A DNA stretch of 64,000 bases from Bradyrhizobium sp. CSS354 (GCF_029051725.1 NZ_JAACFU010000006.1:124001-188000), one strand, 5' to 3'. Counted from the stretch's first letter, positions 26,984 to 36,309 are shown. Notes: generated from the letters alone by a model not told the origin. Made by a program: numbers and translations.

Positions 26984-27646
26984 TTAGGCACTGACGTTCG
27001 CTGCCAAGCGACGGACGTCTCGGTCTCGCAGGATCATGAGGTGGACCGCGATGAAACCACTGACCAGCAGTAGCCAATCTTGAGGTACGTGCAACAGAAG
27101 GGCGGCGCTGCCGCCGATCAGGGACCAGATGAATGGAATGACGAAAAGCCAGCGAGATATCGGGTGCGTGGTCAACAGAAGCATTCCAAATGTGAAAATT
27201 GTCACTGGGCAAGGCGTTACACCGAACATTGGCATCTGGGGGTAAGTGAGGCCCGTCGACATACCGATCAACGGGTACAGAATTGCAGCGTAGATCACGA
27301 GTCCAACGCCGACCCAGGCGGTCGGTGTGGGTTCAAGACCGAAACGGAGGTGGCCAAGATACGCGCCTGAATAGAGCAGATACGCGCCCTGAATGACGAA
27401 CAAGGTCCCGAAGAAATAGGCCGCCTTGTTGATGGCCGAGAAGAAAACCACGTCATAGGCAATCCCGGTCCAGAGCCACATGATCGCCAAGATGCACGCG
27501 GTAACAAAATCTGCGTGTACCGGTTTCCAAAGCAAGACGACAATTGCAAGGCAACCAAGCAGATCGGCCCCGATCTGTACTGGCCAAATAGCAGTGTTGT
27601 AATTTGCGAAGACGGAAAGAAATTGTTCGTGAGTAAACGGAAGCAT
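26984..27646 (-). CDS. DUF6064 family membrane protein
   Basis: A 220-residue protein from MLPFTHEQFLSVFANYNTAI, preceded by GGAGG. Six or seven membrane helices are apparent (IGADLLGCLAIVVLLW, ILAIMWLWTGIAYDVVFFS and others), with the conserved MPMFGVTPCPVTIFTFGMLL. The name DUF6064 is from memory of that pattern. Members are uncharacterised inner-membrane proteins. The TPCP motif sits within a helix and recalls metal sites, but no transport role is shown. Confidence 0.8.
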   Translation of the reverse strand: MLPFTHEQFLSVFANYNTAIWPVQIGADLLGCLAIVVLLWKPVHADFVTACILAIMWLWTGIAYDVVFFSAINKAAYFFGTLFVIQGAYLLYSGAYLGHLRFGLEPTPTAWVGVGLVIYAAILYPLIGMSTGLTYPQMPMFGVTPCPVTIFTFGMLLLTTHPISRWLFVIPFIWSLIGGSAALLLHVPQDWLLLVSGFIAVHLMILRDRDVRRLAANVSA

Positions 27647-27654
27647 GGTCCAAT

Positions 27655-27840
27655 CCTCCATCTCGCGCTCGCTTTGACCCGATCACTTGCTTTGACTGAA
27701 CGGGATTTTGTTGTTCCAGCGGAAATGCGAAGGGCGCGATTGACGATCGTCCGCGCAAAGGCCTTAGCCTCACCTTCCGTGGAAAAGGTCTTGGTTTCCC
27801 GCCGACAAATGCGGCCTCGTTCGCGGCTGACCCGCTTCAA
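27655..27840 (-). pseudogene. frameshifted small-protein remnant
   Basis: FSTEGEAKAFARTIVNRALR followed by ISAGT matches a short rhizobial family that typically continues NPxxPKRVI. Here the continuation NPVQSKQVIGSKRAR is present but one frame off, after the run ACAACAAAATCCC. So the gene looks inactivated by a single frameshift, just upstream of the DUF6064 gene. The family's function is unknown. Confidence 0.45.
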
Positions 27841-27895
27841 ACGAGATGTACCACTTCGGCTTGATAGCCAGTTTCACCGAGCATAGATGTCGAGC

Positions 27896-28390
27896 TTACC
27901 GGTTCTCAGCCCCAGTCTGAGTCACGAACCGCGAGCCATTCCAGCGAAGCAGCCGTCGTGCTCCGCCCGAGCGGTCCTGTATCTCCACAAACGCGACGTC
28001 TTGCTCCCGCACCAAGCGGACATCCTGAGCGCGCAGTGTCAGTACCTTCCGGTATCGTCCCCGGACTTTCGTGTACACCTCGTGCAAACACCCTGATGCG
28101 TCGCAGACGACCCCCCTGTTGCGGCATTGGAAATCGTCGAAGTGAAGAGCAACGAATTGAGCGCTGGGGGTCGTGAGGTACAGCGCAAATTGCTGTGCCA
28201 CAGCTATCGGGGCGCCACACGCAGCCTCCCATTTTTCCGCCTGGGCTCGGATCTCCGAAGGCAAATTGGTTAGGTGCGTAGAATCCCACGGATTTTGCGC
28301 TGTCCCTCCGTGTGAGAACGCAGATTGAGGCAAACCTAAAAAACAGAGAGCGAACGCGGTCGTCGCAAGAGCGCATTTTGTCAGCAGCAT
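27896..28390 (-). CDS. secreted hypothetical protein
   Basis: A 164-residue protein with a clear Sec signal peptide (MLLTKCALATTAFALCFLGL, cleavage near SAFSHG). The mature part has four Cys (ACGAP, QCRNRGVVC, SGCLHEV), likely two disulfides, and a beta-rich C-terminus (REQDVAFVEIQDRSGGARRL). It is divergent from the RND efflux operon, with the FNR-like box at 28471 between them. Possibly a periplasmic accessory of metal handling; no family is recognised. Confidence 0.75.
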   Translation of the reverse strand: MLLTKCALATTAFALCFLGLPQSAFSHGGTAQNPWDSTHLTNLPSEIRAQAEKWEAACGAPIAVAQQFALYLTTPSAQFVALHFDDFQCRNRGVVCDASGCLHEVYTKVRGRYRKVLTLRAQDVRLVREQDVAFVEIQDRSGGARRLLRWNGSRFVTQTGAENR

Positions 28391-28470
28391 GGTGGGTCTC
28401 CTAGATACCTAGCCGCCGTCGCGCAGGCGCGATCAGCAATTCATGATCGCACATCCGATCTTACAAGTTG

Positions 28471-28484
28471 CTGACATGGATCAA
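28471..28484. promoter_or_regulatory. FNR/FixK-like box between divergent genes
   Basis: CTGACATGGATCAA matches TTGAT-N4-ATCAA at 8 of 10 positions. It lies 81 bp from the start of the secreted protein (minus strand) and 178 bp from the RND adaptor start, so it could serve either. The minus-strand gene is better placed for a -41.5 site. Confidence 0.4.
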
Positions 28485-28661
28485 GAGCTTCCGGTCGGTG
28501 AAGGTGCATCATGAAGCAGCCGCGTGTCGCTCCGCTCGGTGTTGCCGTCAGGTCAGACAGGCGACCGGATTGATGAACGTCAACCTCTGACCTGCAGGGC
28601 GGCAATATACGGTCACAGCGGCCAAAACTCTCGGTTTCGGTCGCTACAAAGGATCTTCGCC

Positions 28662-29783
28662 ATGTATCCGAGTTCATCAGCGCCCCGGCTGAACTGGACA
28701 CACGTCCTGATCGGACTAGCGTTCCTGGGCCTGCTGTCCAAGGCGGTGGCCGAGGATCAGTTAAAACTCAGCCCTGAGCAGGCAAGGAGCCTGGGCATCC
28801 GCGTGATTCATCCCGTTGCGAGCCCGACCGACAAGACGCTGCCCTATCCCGCTCAGATCGTCATTCCAACCCCGCAATTGTGGGTCGTTAGCGCTCCCGT
28901 GGCTGGCATGGTGACCAACCTTTCAGTAGCGCGGGGTGACCGTGTTGTCGCTGGACAGCCGCTCGCCACGATGGAGAGCCCAAGCTTCGTGTCGCAGCAG
29001 CGCGAGTATCTGCATGCAGTTGCTCAGGAAGTTCTGGCTGCCCAACAACTCAACCGTAACACCCAACTGTTTCAAGGCAATGCGGTGGCACAGCGCGTTC
29101 TCGAGGGGAGCCAAGCAGAGGCGCGGCAGGCAAGCATTGCAGTCGCGGAGCGTCGGCAGGTGCTCCGATTGAGTGGCCTTTCCGATGAGGCAATCTCAAA
29201 AGTAACGAGCGAAGCAGCAATCAATGGGACCCTCACGGTCGCGACGCCGCGGCCGGCGACTGTCATCGATATTGCCGTTTCTCCCGGCCAACGCGTGGAC
29301 CAATCGGCACCACTGATCAAGGTCGCACAGTTGTCTCCGCTATGGGTCGAGATCGCAGTTCCGGCATCGAACATCAAGGCCATCCGACAAGGCGCGAAGG
29401 TCGAGGTCGACGGTTACGAAACTCCAGGCCAGGTGATGCTCGTTTCTGAAACGACCGATCCGGCGACACAAACCGTGTTGATCCGGGCAGAGCTGCCGAA
29501 CTCCGGCGACCTGCGGCCGGGGCAGACTGCTGCCGCTCGAATCTCCTTCGCTTCCAAACGGGAAAGTGCCTGGGAAGTCCCTTACAGCGCGCTGATCCGC
29601 CGCGGTGAACAAGCGTCAGTATTCGTATCGACGCAGGACGGCTTCCGTCTGATGCCGGTCACGCTGCTTGAGGAGGACCAGGACCATGTCGTGGTCTCTG
29701 GCACCCTCACGGATAAGGACGAAGTGGCGGTCAGCGGCATCTCCGCGCTCCGGGGAATCCTGCTGAAGCTCGGGGCAGGTTAG
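28662..29783 (+). CDS. RND efflux periplasmic adaptor (CusB/CzcB type)
   Basis: A 373-residue membrane-fusion protein starting at ATG 28662 after AAGGAT. It has an N-terminal signal/anchor (VLIGLAFLGLLSKAVA), a biotinyl-lipoyl-like half-motif (SAPVAGMVTNLSVARGDRVV), an alpha-hairpin (residues ~110-180) and a beta-barrel (IDIAVSPGQRVDQSAPLIKV). The C-terminal membrane-proximal domain follows. It bridges the inner-membrane pump at 29786 with an outer-membrane channel. No outer-membrane TolC-like gene is present here. The pump gene starts two bases after its stop. Confidence 0.9.
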   Translation: MYPSSSAPRLNWTHVLIGLAFLGLLSKAVAEDQLKLSPEQARSLGIRVIHPVASPTDKTLPYPAQIVIPTPQLWVVSAPVAGMVTNLSVARGDRVVAGQPLATMESPSFVSQQREYLHAVAQEVLAAQQLNRNTQLFQGNAVAQRVLEGSQAEARQASIAVAERRQVLRLSGLSDEAISKVTSEAAINGTLTVATPRPATVIDIAVSPGQRVDQSAPLIKVAQLSPLWVEIAVPASNIKAIRQGAKVEVDGYETPGQVMLVSETTDPATQTVLIRAELPNSGDLRPGQTAAARISFASKRESAWEVPYSALIRRGEQASVFVSTQDGFRLMPVTLLEEDQDHVVVSGTLTDKDEVAVSGISALRGILLKLGAG

Positions 29784-29785
29784 TC

Positions 29786-32700
29786 ATGCTCGAACGGCTT
29801 GTCGCATTTGCACTTTCACAGCGGCTGTTCGTCGTTCTTGGCGTGCTACTATTGATCGGTGCCGGGCTGGTTGTGCTGCCTAGTCTACCGATCGACGCTT
29901 TTCCGGATGTCTCGCCCGTCCAAGTCAAAGTCATCATGAAGGCGCCGGGCCTCACACCGGAGGAGGTGGAACAGCGGGTCACCGTGCCGATCGAGCTTGA
30001 GCTCCTCGGGTTGCCAAACAAGAAAATCCTGCGCTCCACCACCAAATACGCGCTCGCCGACGTCACTGTCGATTTTGAGGATGGCAGCGACATCTACTGG
30101 GCACGCAACCAAGTATCCGAGCGCCTGGCCAACATCAGTCGCGACCTGCCAGAAGGGGTTACCGGCGGACTGGCGCCGATCACGAGTCCGCTCGGCGAAA
30201 TGTTCATGTTTACCATCGAAAGTGCGGATCTCTCGTTGGCCGAGCGACGAAGTCTACTTGATTGGGTGATCCGCCCCGCGCTGCGGACAGTGCCAGGAGT
30301 GGCCGACGTCAACGCGCTCGGGGGCCATGTTCGGGCTTTCGAGATCGTCCCGCTCAATGATGCGCTTGCAGCGCGCGGCATTTCCTATGAGATGTTTCGG
30401 CGTGCCATCGAGACGAACAGCCGCAACGACGGCGCCGGCCGCGTCAATCAGGGCGAAGACAGCGCTCTTGTGCGTATCGAAGGTAGCATTCGGACTATCG
30501 ACGACATCAGGCAAATCGTCATCGACACCAAGGACGGCGTTCCGATCCGGGTCAAGGACATTGCCCGTGTCCAGTTGGGCTCGCTGACGCGCTACGGCGC
30601 TGTCACCGCGGATGGTCACGGCGAAACGGTCGAAGGCCTTGTTCTCGGTCTGCGAGGTGCGAATGCGCGCCAACTCGTGACCGACGTCCAGGCTCGCCTT
30701 GACGAGGTCAAGCAATCGCTTCCTCAGAGTGTCAGCATCCAAGTGTTTTACGACCGGGGCCGGCTGGTTGACCGCGCGGTTGGTACCGTTGTCCGCGCAC
30801 TTGGTGAAGCAACCGTCCTGGTGGTCGTCCTCCTCCTGCTGTTTCTCGGCAATTGGCGAGCCTCCCTGGTGATCGCACTAAGCCTGCCGCTTGCGATCGT
30901 CATAGCGCTGATCGTCATGCGCGTTGTCGGCATGTCGGCCAACCTGATGAGCCTCGGCGGCCTTGCCATCGCTATTGGCATGCTGATCGACGCCCTAGTG
31001 GTGGTGGTCGAAAACGTCGTAGGAAATCTCAGCAAGGAGCCACAAGGAAAAGCTGCGCCGCTCGTCCATATCATCTATCGCTCGGTGTGCGAGGTGCTCC
31101 AGCCGGTCGCGTCTGGCGTGCTGATTATCATGATCGTATTCGTCCCACTGTTGACACTCGAGGGGCTTGAAGGGAAGTTATTCATCCCTGTGGCGCTCGC
31201 GATCATATTCGCGCTCGGCGGCTCGCTGCTCTTGGCGCTCACGGTCATCCCCGTGGCAACTTCGTTCCTGCTCAAGAACACGCCGCACCACGAACCATGG
31301 TTGATCCGAAATGCGTCCCGGCTTTATGCACCTGCACTTGATTGGGCTCTGCACAACGAACGCAAGGTGATCATCGCGGCAATTGCGGTCCTCGTCGCTG
31401 CTGGCTATGCCTACACCCAGCTCGGCAAGACCTTTATGCCGACCATGGACGAAGGCGATATCATTGTCAGCGTCGAGGCACTGCCATCAATCAACCTCGA
31501 CGAAATGATTGCGATCAATGCCAGACTTCAATCGGCCATCCTCGCGAAGGTCCCCGACATCAAAAGCATCGTGGCCCGGAGCGGCTCTGACGAGCTGGGG
31601 CTTGACCCAATGGGACCCAACCAGACCGATACGTTCCTGGTGTTGAAGCCCGCGGAAGAGCGGAAGACGGTTGACAAATCGGCCCTGATTGAACAACTGC
31701 GGCAGGTACTCAGCAATTTCCCGGGACTATCGCTCAGCTTTACACAGCCGATCGACATGCGCGTTCAGGAAATGATCAGCGGCGTACGCGGCGATGTTGC
31801 AGTGAAGATCTTTGGACCCGATATCGCCAAGCTAAATGAGATTGCGAGCAAGCTATCCGCCGTTTTGTCCAGCATCGACGGCGCCGAGGACGTCTACACC
31901 ACTCTTAACGAGGGCGCACAATATTACACGGTTGCCGTGAATCGGATGGAGGCGGGACGCCTCGGCCTGACAGTGGACGCCATCTCCAATTCGCTGCGCA
32001 CCCAGATCGAAGGCCGCACGATCGGCACGGTGCTCGAAGAAGGGCGCCGCACACCGATCCTCGTTCGCGGCAGCGAAACCACCCGCGAAGCTCCGACACT
32101 GCTCGCAAGCTTGCCGCTGACTCTGGCCTCGGGTCAGCATGTGGCGCTCTCGCAAGTGGCCCGCATTCAACGGGTGGACGGTCCCGTCGTGGTCAATCGC
32201 GAGAACGGGAATCGGATGAGCGTCGTGCGCGCCAACGTTCGCGGCCGCGATATGGTCGGATTCGTTGAGGCAGCCCGGCAGAAAGTCGCGGCCGAGTTAC
32301 CTCTGCCGCAAGGCTACAGGCTAACTTGGGGCGGTCAGTTCGAAAATCAGCAACGCGCGGCCGCGCGCCTCTCGATCGTCGTGCCAGTGGCGATCGGTCT
32401 CATCTTTGTGTTGCTGTTCACGACCTTCGGTTCGATCCGACAAGCGCTGTTGGTCCTGGTCAATATTCCGTTCGCCGTGATTGGCGGCGTCTTTGCCCTG
32501 GTGCTTACCGGCGAATACCTGTCGGTTCCAGCGTCAGTTGGGTTCATTGCGCTGCTGGGGATCGCGGTGCTCAACGGCGTCGTGCTGGTCTCGTATTTCA
32601 ACCAGTTGCGCGCACAGGGCGTACCCGAAGGCCGTATCGTGGTGGACGGCGCCATGCGCAGGCTCAGACCGGTCTTGATGACGGCGAGCATCACGGCCTT

Positions 32701-32863
32701 GGGCCTGATCCCGCTCTTGTTCGCGACCGGTCCGGGATCAGAGATCCAGCGCCCCCTCGCTATCGTGGTGATCGGCGGCCTGCTGTCGTCAACGGCTTTG
32801 ACGCTGATCCTTCTGCCGATCCTCTATCGTCGGTTTGGTGGCATAGTGAAGGGGGCCAGATGA
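29786..32863 (+). CDS. heavy-metal efflux RND permease (CzcA/CusA type)
   Basis: A 1025-residue HME-RND pump with two halves of six membrane helices each and large periplasmic loops. The opening MLERLVAFALSQRLFVVLGV and DAFPDVSPVQVKV are family signatures. Helix 4 carries GGLAIAIGMLIDALVVVVEN with its charged Asp and Glu, matching the proton-relay pattern DxxxDxxxVVVEN of CzcA-like members (first Asp replaced here). Metal specificity cannot be fixed. The operon is adaptor, pump, DUF3240 protein. Confidence 0.93.
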   Translation: MLERLVAFALSQRLFVVLGVLLLIGAGLVVLPSLPIDAFPDVSPVQVKVIMKAPGLTPEEVEQRVTVPIELELLGLPNKKILRSTTKYALADVTVDFEDGSDIYWARNQVSERLANISRDLPEGVTGGLAPITSPLGEMFMFTIESADLSLAERRSLLDWVIRPALRTVPGVADVNALGGHVRAFEIVPLNDALAARGISYEMFRRAIETNSRNDGAGRVNQGEDSALVRIEGSIRTIDDIRQIVIDTKDGVPIRVKDIARVQLGSLTRYGAVTADGHGETVEGLVLGLRGANARQLVTDVQARLDEVKQSLPQSVSIQVFYDRGRLVDRAVGTVVRALGEATVLVVVLLLLFLGNWRASLVIALSLPLAIVIALIVMRVVGMSANLMSLGGLAIAIGMLIDALVVVVENVVGNLSKEPQGKAAPLVHIIYRSVCEVLQPVASGVLIIMIVFVPLLTLEGLEGKLFIPVALAIIFALGGSLLLALTVIPVATSFLLKNTPHHEPWLIRNASRLYAPALDWALHNERKVIIAAIAVLVAAGYAYTQLGKTFMPTMDEGDIIVSVEALPSINLDEMIAINARLQSAILAKVPDIKSIVARSGSDELGLDPMGPNQTDTFLVLKPAEERKTVDKSALIEQLRQVLSNFPGLSLSFTQPIDMRVQEMISGVRGDVAVKIFGPDIAKLNEIASKLSAVLSSIDGAEDVYTTLNEGAQYYTVAVNRMEAGRLGLTVDAISNSLRTQIEGRTIGTVLEEGRRTPILVRGSETTREAPTLLASLPLTLASGQHVALSQVARIQRVDGPVVVNRENGNRMSVVRANVRGRDMVGFVEAARQKVAAELPLPQGYRLTWGGQFENQQRAAARLSIVVPVAIGLIFVLLFTTFGSIRQALLVLVNIPFAVIGGVFALVLTGEYLSVPASVGFIALLGIAVLNGVVLVSYFNQLRAQGVPEGRIVVDGAMRRLRPVLMTASITALGLIPLLFATGPGSEIQRPLAIVVIGGLLSSTALTLILLPILYRRFGGIVKGAR

Positions 32864-33183
32864 GTGCCGAATTCGTCTGCCTAACGCTGATCGCCAGTCG
32901 ATCGCTCCGCGACGAGTTGCTGGACTATCTCAGCGAACAGCGCGATCTCGTTTCCGGTTTCACGGCTTCGGACGCCGCGGGACATGGTCCGGAGGTCCGA
33001 TTGCAGACATCAGCCGAGCGGGTCAAAGGCCACGCCGACGAACTGATGGTGCGGACAATTCTTAAGGTGCAGGGTGGGACGGAGTTGCTCGAACGGCTGA
33101 AGGCGGCCTTCGCTGGGTCCAGGATCGTCTATTGGATCATGCCTGTCTCGGAATTTGGCGTGATCGATGTCTCAAATGGATGA
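32860..33183 (+). CDS. DUF3240 family protein
   Basis: A 107-residue cytoplasmic protein (MSAEFVCLTLIASRSLRDEL) with the ferredoxin-like pattern of DUF3240, a small family that accompanies CzcA/CusA pumps. It overlaps the pump stop as ATGA, so translation is coupled. The order beta-alpha-beta (VRLQTSAERVKG, DELMVRTILKVQGG, RIVYWIMPVSEFG) recalls PII-like proteins. It may sense or buffer the exported metal. Confidence 0.85.
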   Translation: MSAEFVCLTLIASRSLRDELLDYLSEQRDLVSGFTASDAAGHGPEVRLQTSAERVKGHADELMVRTILKVQGGTELLERLKAAFAGSRIVYWIMPVSEFGVIDVSNG

Positions 33184-33329
33184 GCATGTACCGATCGCCA
33201 GTGGGCGCGCATCCGATCGTAGTGGGCGTCATCTGGGGTAGCACCGGACGCAAGTGCCTCGGCTCGGGCAAAGGTCCGCTTCCGCATCGGCCCCGTCCCC
33301 ATTTTAGCCTTCACCATTCCGCGCTTATG

Positions 33330-33837
33330 GATTAGAGCAGGATTCTCGGGTCAGCTTTGATGACCAAATCGAGGTCGGCGAGCGCCCGGTCGAACAGGCC
33401 CTTGCGGCCATAAGCCATTGCTCGAGCATCCAATGCCGCGAGGTAGTCCGTCGTCAGTCGAATAGGACGATCAAAATCGGTGATTGCACGGTCGAACTCG
33501 CCTTGTCCATTAATGCGACGCCGCGATTGTTGATGGCGATATGATCGTCGAGCGTTGGGTGAATGGCTCGCGCGGTCCAGAACCCCGCTCGCTCGGAAGG
33601 TGAGGCCCCGAGTGTGTGTAAGCTGCGACCAGCTGGGTGAGTAGCCGCTCGCGCGGTTTGAACACCGCTGTGCAACCGCGGATCGGTCGATCCGACGATA
33701 GCTCGGGGGAACGCGCGCAAGAAACCCAGTTTTCGTCGCTTAGGCGCGAACGCGATCAGCGTCAGAGCTGCGCCAGCCAGACCCACTCTAAGCGTTCTGC
33801 TGCGGCCAAGCGCGGCGCGGTCCGGCTCTTCTTTCAC
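33330..33837 (-). pseudogene. TPR-repeat protein remnant
   Basis: A start (MKEEPDRAALGRSRTLRVGL) leads into degraded sequence. The TPR units are readable only across frames: HIAINNRGVALMDK, then, one frame off, GEFDRAITDFDRPIRLTTDY and LAALDARAMAYGRKGLFDRA ending DLVIKADPRILL. One clear frameshift lies near 33500 and others probably lie upstream. The ancestral protein was probably a secreted Sel1/TPR-type protein. It overlaps the cytochrome stop by four bases. Confidence 0.6.
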
Positions 33838-34145
33838 TTGAGCGAGCGGATGTACTCGGCCAAATCCGAGACTTCGGACCGCTGCAGCGACAGGCTTGGC
33901 ATATTGGGGTGAGGGCTGAGCAGCAGGAACGCGAGTTGATTCTGATCGAACTCAAGCGTTCGCGCAATTTGGCTGAATGGCGGCGCATGGTCGATGGCAT
34001 TTGTCTGGCCGGGCTCGACGACATGGCAGTTAGAGCACCAGCGTTTCGCGATGTCCTTGCCGTGTTGGGGATCGGCCGCGGCGGAGTGCGCAAGAATTGC
34101 GAACATGAGAAATGCGACGAAGGAGGATTTGAGTGCTTCGGACAT
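33834..34145 (-). CDS. small monohaem cytochrome c (first of three)
   Basis: A 103-residue protein with a Sec signal (FVAFLMFAILAHSAAA), haem motif CSNCH and a probable axial Met in PHPNMPSLSL. The fold is class I with helix AEYIRSLK at the end. It is paralogous to the genes at 37062 and 35567 (WCxxCHxxEP, APPF, NMPxL, YIxSLK). It should be periplasmic. It follows the small gene at 34404-34192 on the same strand with 46 bp between. Confidence 0.88.
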   Translation of the reverse strand: MSEALKSSFVAFLMFAILAHSAAADPQHGKDIAKRWCSNCHVVEPGQTNAIDHAPPFSQIARTLEFDQNQLAFLLLSPHPNMPSLSLQRSEVSDLAEYIRSLK

Positions 34146-34191
34146 GGTGCGCCTTTTAACATCTCAGCTTCGAGGATAGTAGACGGCGCGA

Positions 34192-34404
34192 CTACGATGG
34201 AAAGTCGGCCGGATCTACCTTCAGACGATCCGCATGCAGAGACCAGTCGTGGGTCCCGTGAATATCGCAGAATCTCGCCTTGGCCATCAGCTCCGCCTCC
34301 CGTTCGTCCCGAGCGTCGAGTTCGATGGTGGTCTGCCACACCTCCGACATTTGGCCATTTTCGCCGAGGACATCCTTGGCGAAACGGATGATGAAGCGAG
34401 GCAT
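34192..34404 (-). CDS. 70-residue hypothetical protein
   Basis: Starts MPRFIIRFAKDVLGENGQMS at 34404 behind a strong AAGGAGGAG. It is soluble and acidic, with EVWQTTIELDARDEREAEL and KARFCDIHGTHDWSLHADRL; the single Cys and three His could bind metal. It lies upstream of the cytochrome c gene in the same direction and is probably co-transcribed. No family is recognised. Confidence 0.65.
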   Translation of the reverse strand: MPRFIIRFAKDVLGENGQMSEVWQTTIELDARDEREAELMAKARFCDIHGTHDWSLHADRLKVDPADFPS

Positions 34405-34785
34405 GGGGCTCCTCCTTGTCGCGGGGCAGGGCCATCGGAAGTGATCGGCAGGAGCCCGCTCACATTTTTTGAACCGGCCGACCCCACTTACTCCGAAGAC
34501 GCCGTCGGCCGCATCTGAGAGTTGGCAAGCAATCTCCTCTATCAAATCTTCATGCTCCCAGCACGCGCCATCGCTCTTGATCATGTTTCCAGCGCGGTAC
34601 TAGGCATGGGACTTGGAGGCGTCGTCACTAACCCTGATGGTCACCTCTGGATGGAACGGGCCGATCACAGTGGCGCGCCGGGCGAACGCTTTCGCCCGTC
34701 GCCTGGTTCTGGAATTCAATCGCCCCCCTGTATTCGGCCGGCGCGATGTACTCGCCATTGTGACCCCATAACCAGGAAAGCGCGT
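34405..34785. other. gap with a possible degraded reading frame
   Basis: There is no intact gene. On the minus strand, GEYIAPAEYRGAIEFQNQAT and, one frame off, AFARRATVIGPFHPEVTIRV are protein-like and could be pieces of one broken gene (34615-34790). Support is weak. Confidence 0.25.
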
Positions 34786-35349
34786 CTACTTTCGATCGGC
34801 CTCGGCTTCCTGCTCAAGTCTCAAAATATGCGCGCGCAGTGCGTTAAAGCGACCTTCGGCAATATCGCTGAACAGCGGGTCCTTGTGGCTCGTTGCGGCC
34901 GAAGCGATCTCGGTCCAATCTTGAGGCTTGAGAACCCTAAGTGCCGCAGGAAAGAAATCGCGATCTTCCATCATCATGTGACGGCGCTCGTGCGCAACAA
35001 AATCGTGAACGATAATATCGACATCCTCGCGAAGAAGTTCACGATCTGCGAGCACGCTGTCGACGGCCTGAGCGACGCGGCGTAAAAGCTGGGCCCCTTT
35101 CTGATGTTCACGAGCTAGATCGCCGACTTTCGCGGCAGCAGCTGGATCTCGCACCTTCAGCTTGGCAAAGACCAAGTCCTCCTGGGGATGATGATACACT
35201 TCTGGATAGACTTCGAAATAACTGATCACCGCGTGGATGACCTCGTAATCGGGACGGTCTCCGCGGTCGAATACCTCTAGCTCCCGCTCGAGGATGGCGA
35301 GCAATTTCTCGATGTTGCGATGCTCTTGGGATAAGCGCTCAATGATCAT
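34786..35349 (-). CDS. hemerythrin-domain protein
   Basis: A 187-residue hemerythrin/HHE cation-binding protein (MIIERLSQEHRNIEKLLAIL). The expected di-iron ligands are present: H10, HHPQEDLVF (~54), AREHQKG (~80) and HERRHMMMEDRDFFP (~120). Such proteins bind O2 or sense iron, oxygen or NO. It starts with an ATGA overlap to a 74-residue frame that itself overlaps a cytochrome c gene, so the three are translationally chained. Confidence 0.92.
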   Translation of the reverse strand: MIIERLSQEHRNIEKLLAILERELEVFDRGDRPDYEVIHAVISYFEVYPEVYHHPQEDLVFAKLKVRDPAAAAKVGDLAREHQKGAQLLRRVAQAVDSVLADRELLREDVDIIVHDFVAHERRHMMMEDRDFFPAALRVLKPQDWTEIASAATSHKDPLFSDIAEGRFNALRAHILRLEQEAEADRK

Positions 35350-35570
35350 GGCAGCGCTCCACTGAGTGAATTTTTTAGAGAATGGTCCTCTGGCCCGTAG
35401 CCGCTTTGCGGCAGATCAAATTTAGTCAGATTAAGGATGTAGCCACGCACTCTGAAATGAGTGTCTGCCGGGCAACGGCATGCGGTCTCGCGACGCCCTG
35501 GACCGGTGCCGCGATCGCCTTTGAATTCAGTCCAGATGCCGCGAACGGCGGATCGTAACCCAAAACTCAT
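35346..35570 (-). CDS. 74-residue protein coupled on both sides
   Basis: The ATG overlaps the cytochrome c stop and the TGA overlaps the hemerythrin start, each as ATGA. The product (MSFGLRSAVRGIWTEFKGDR) is basic at the N-terminus, with a CRCP segment and a polar C-terminus (LNLTKFDLPQSGYGPEDHSL). There is no signal or membrane helix. The double overlap argues for real, coupled translation, though composition alone is not convincing. No homologue comes to mind. Confidence 0.5.
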   Translation of the reverse strand: MSFGLRSAVRGIWTEFKGDRGTGPGRRETACRCPADTHFRVRGYILNLTKFDLPQSGYGPEDHSLKNSLSGALP

Positions 35571-35917
35571 CGCTGCAGAGATCGCTTCGGTTTAGGTACT
35601 TCCTGAATTGATTTCATGTAGTTCAGGACTGCCTCCGCTTCGCCCCTCTTGAAGCGGAAGGTCGGCATCGAGGGATGGATGCTGCTATAGCCATCCTGCA
35701 GTCGTTGCAGGAAGTCGCTGTCGTAGAGTTTGGTTTCGCTAAAACTGCGGAAGGGCGGCGCCTGCTTGTTGGGGCTCGCGCCGGTTCTGCCAACCGAGTG
35801 ACAGCGGGCGCACAAGCTTTGCAGCAACTCTTTGCCACGTTGCTGCTCCTCGTCGCCCGCATTGACGGAAGTGGCCCACAAGAGACTGGCTACCAAAAGT
35901 ATCAGCAAGGATCGCAT
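35567..35917 (-). CDS. small monohaem cytochrome c (second of three)
   Basis: A 116-residue protein from MRSLLILLVASLLWATSVNA, a Sec signal. The haem motif CARCH is followed by QAPPF and a probable Met ligand in HPSMPTFRF, then VLNYMKSIQ. An earlier start at 35938 is possible. It is the most divergent of three paralogues here. It probably transfers electrons in the periplasm. The coupled downstream genes are the 74-residue protein and the hemerythrin. Confidence 0.88.
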   Translation of the reverse strand: MRSLLILLVASLLWATSVNAGDEEQQRGKELLQSLCARCHSVGRTGASPNKQAPPFRSFSETKLYDSDFLQRLQDGYSSIHPSMPTFRFKRGEAEAVLNYMKSIQEVPKPKRSLQR

Positions 35918-36295
35918 AATCGCAGTCTCGTCACGCAATAATTGCCAGCACGAGTCGCCTCGCCGCAGATATTAAGCGCAATTAGTCCGACGGACCAACC
36001 GCCGAAAAGTTCAAAGGTCACGATCAATCCGCTCCTTTCGCGTGCCCTGAAAGCGAGCGCCGTTAATAGAGCTGTCCTGGCAAATCGGCCCATCCGAGGA
36101 AATCATCCCGATTCAAGAACGATACCACGGCTGGCGAAAGCCAGTTTGATGCAGCTCAAAAGATCAGTTCGGCTAGTGATGAGGGAGTGCAGGGCAACGA
36201 GTGTGGGTCGCCAAATAGCGGCCGTCCTCTGAGGTGCCGCTCGAAGCCGGCGCACCTGTCTCAAGAAGCCGTCAGCCCTGTGTCTTCGGCGACGT
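35918..36295. other. divergent intergenic region
   Basis: This region separates the cytochrome/hemerythrin unit from the flavin-type gene. A minus-strand frame (35902-36093) contains TFELFGGWSVGLIALNICG, which could be a membrane helix of a very small protein, but it overlaps the cytochrome start and has no clear ribosome-binding site. Nothing else is supportable. Confidence 0.25.
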
Positions 36296-36309
36296 TTGAC
36301 CTGCCTCAA
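36296..36309 (+). promoter_or_regulatory. FNR/FixK box upstream of the PNPOx-like gene
   Basis: TTGACCTGCCTCAA has both TTGA and TCAA half-sites intact with a six-base spacer. Its centre is 57 bp before the ATG at 36360, which suits a -41.5 activator site. It is the best of the four boxes in the window. Confidence 0.6.
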
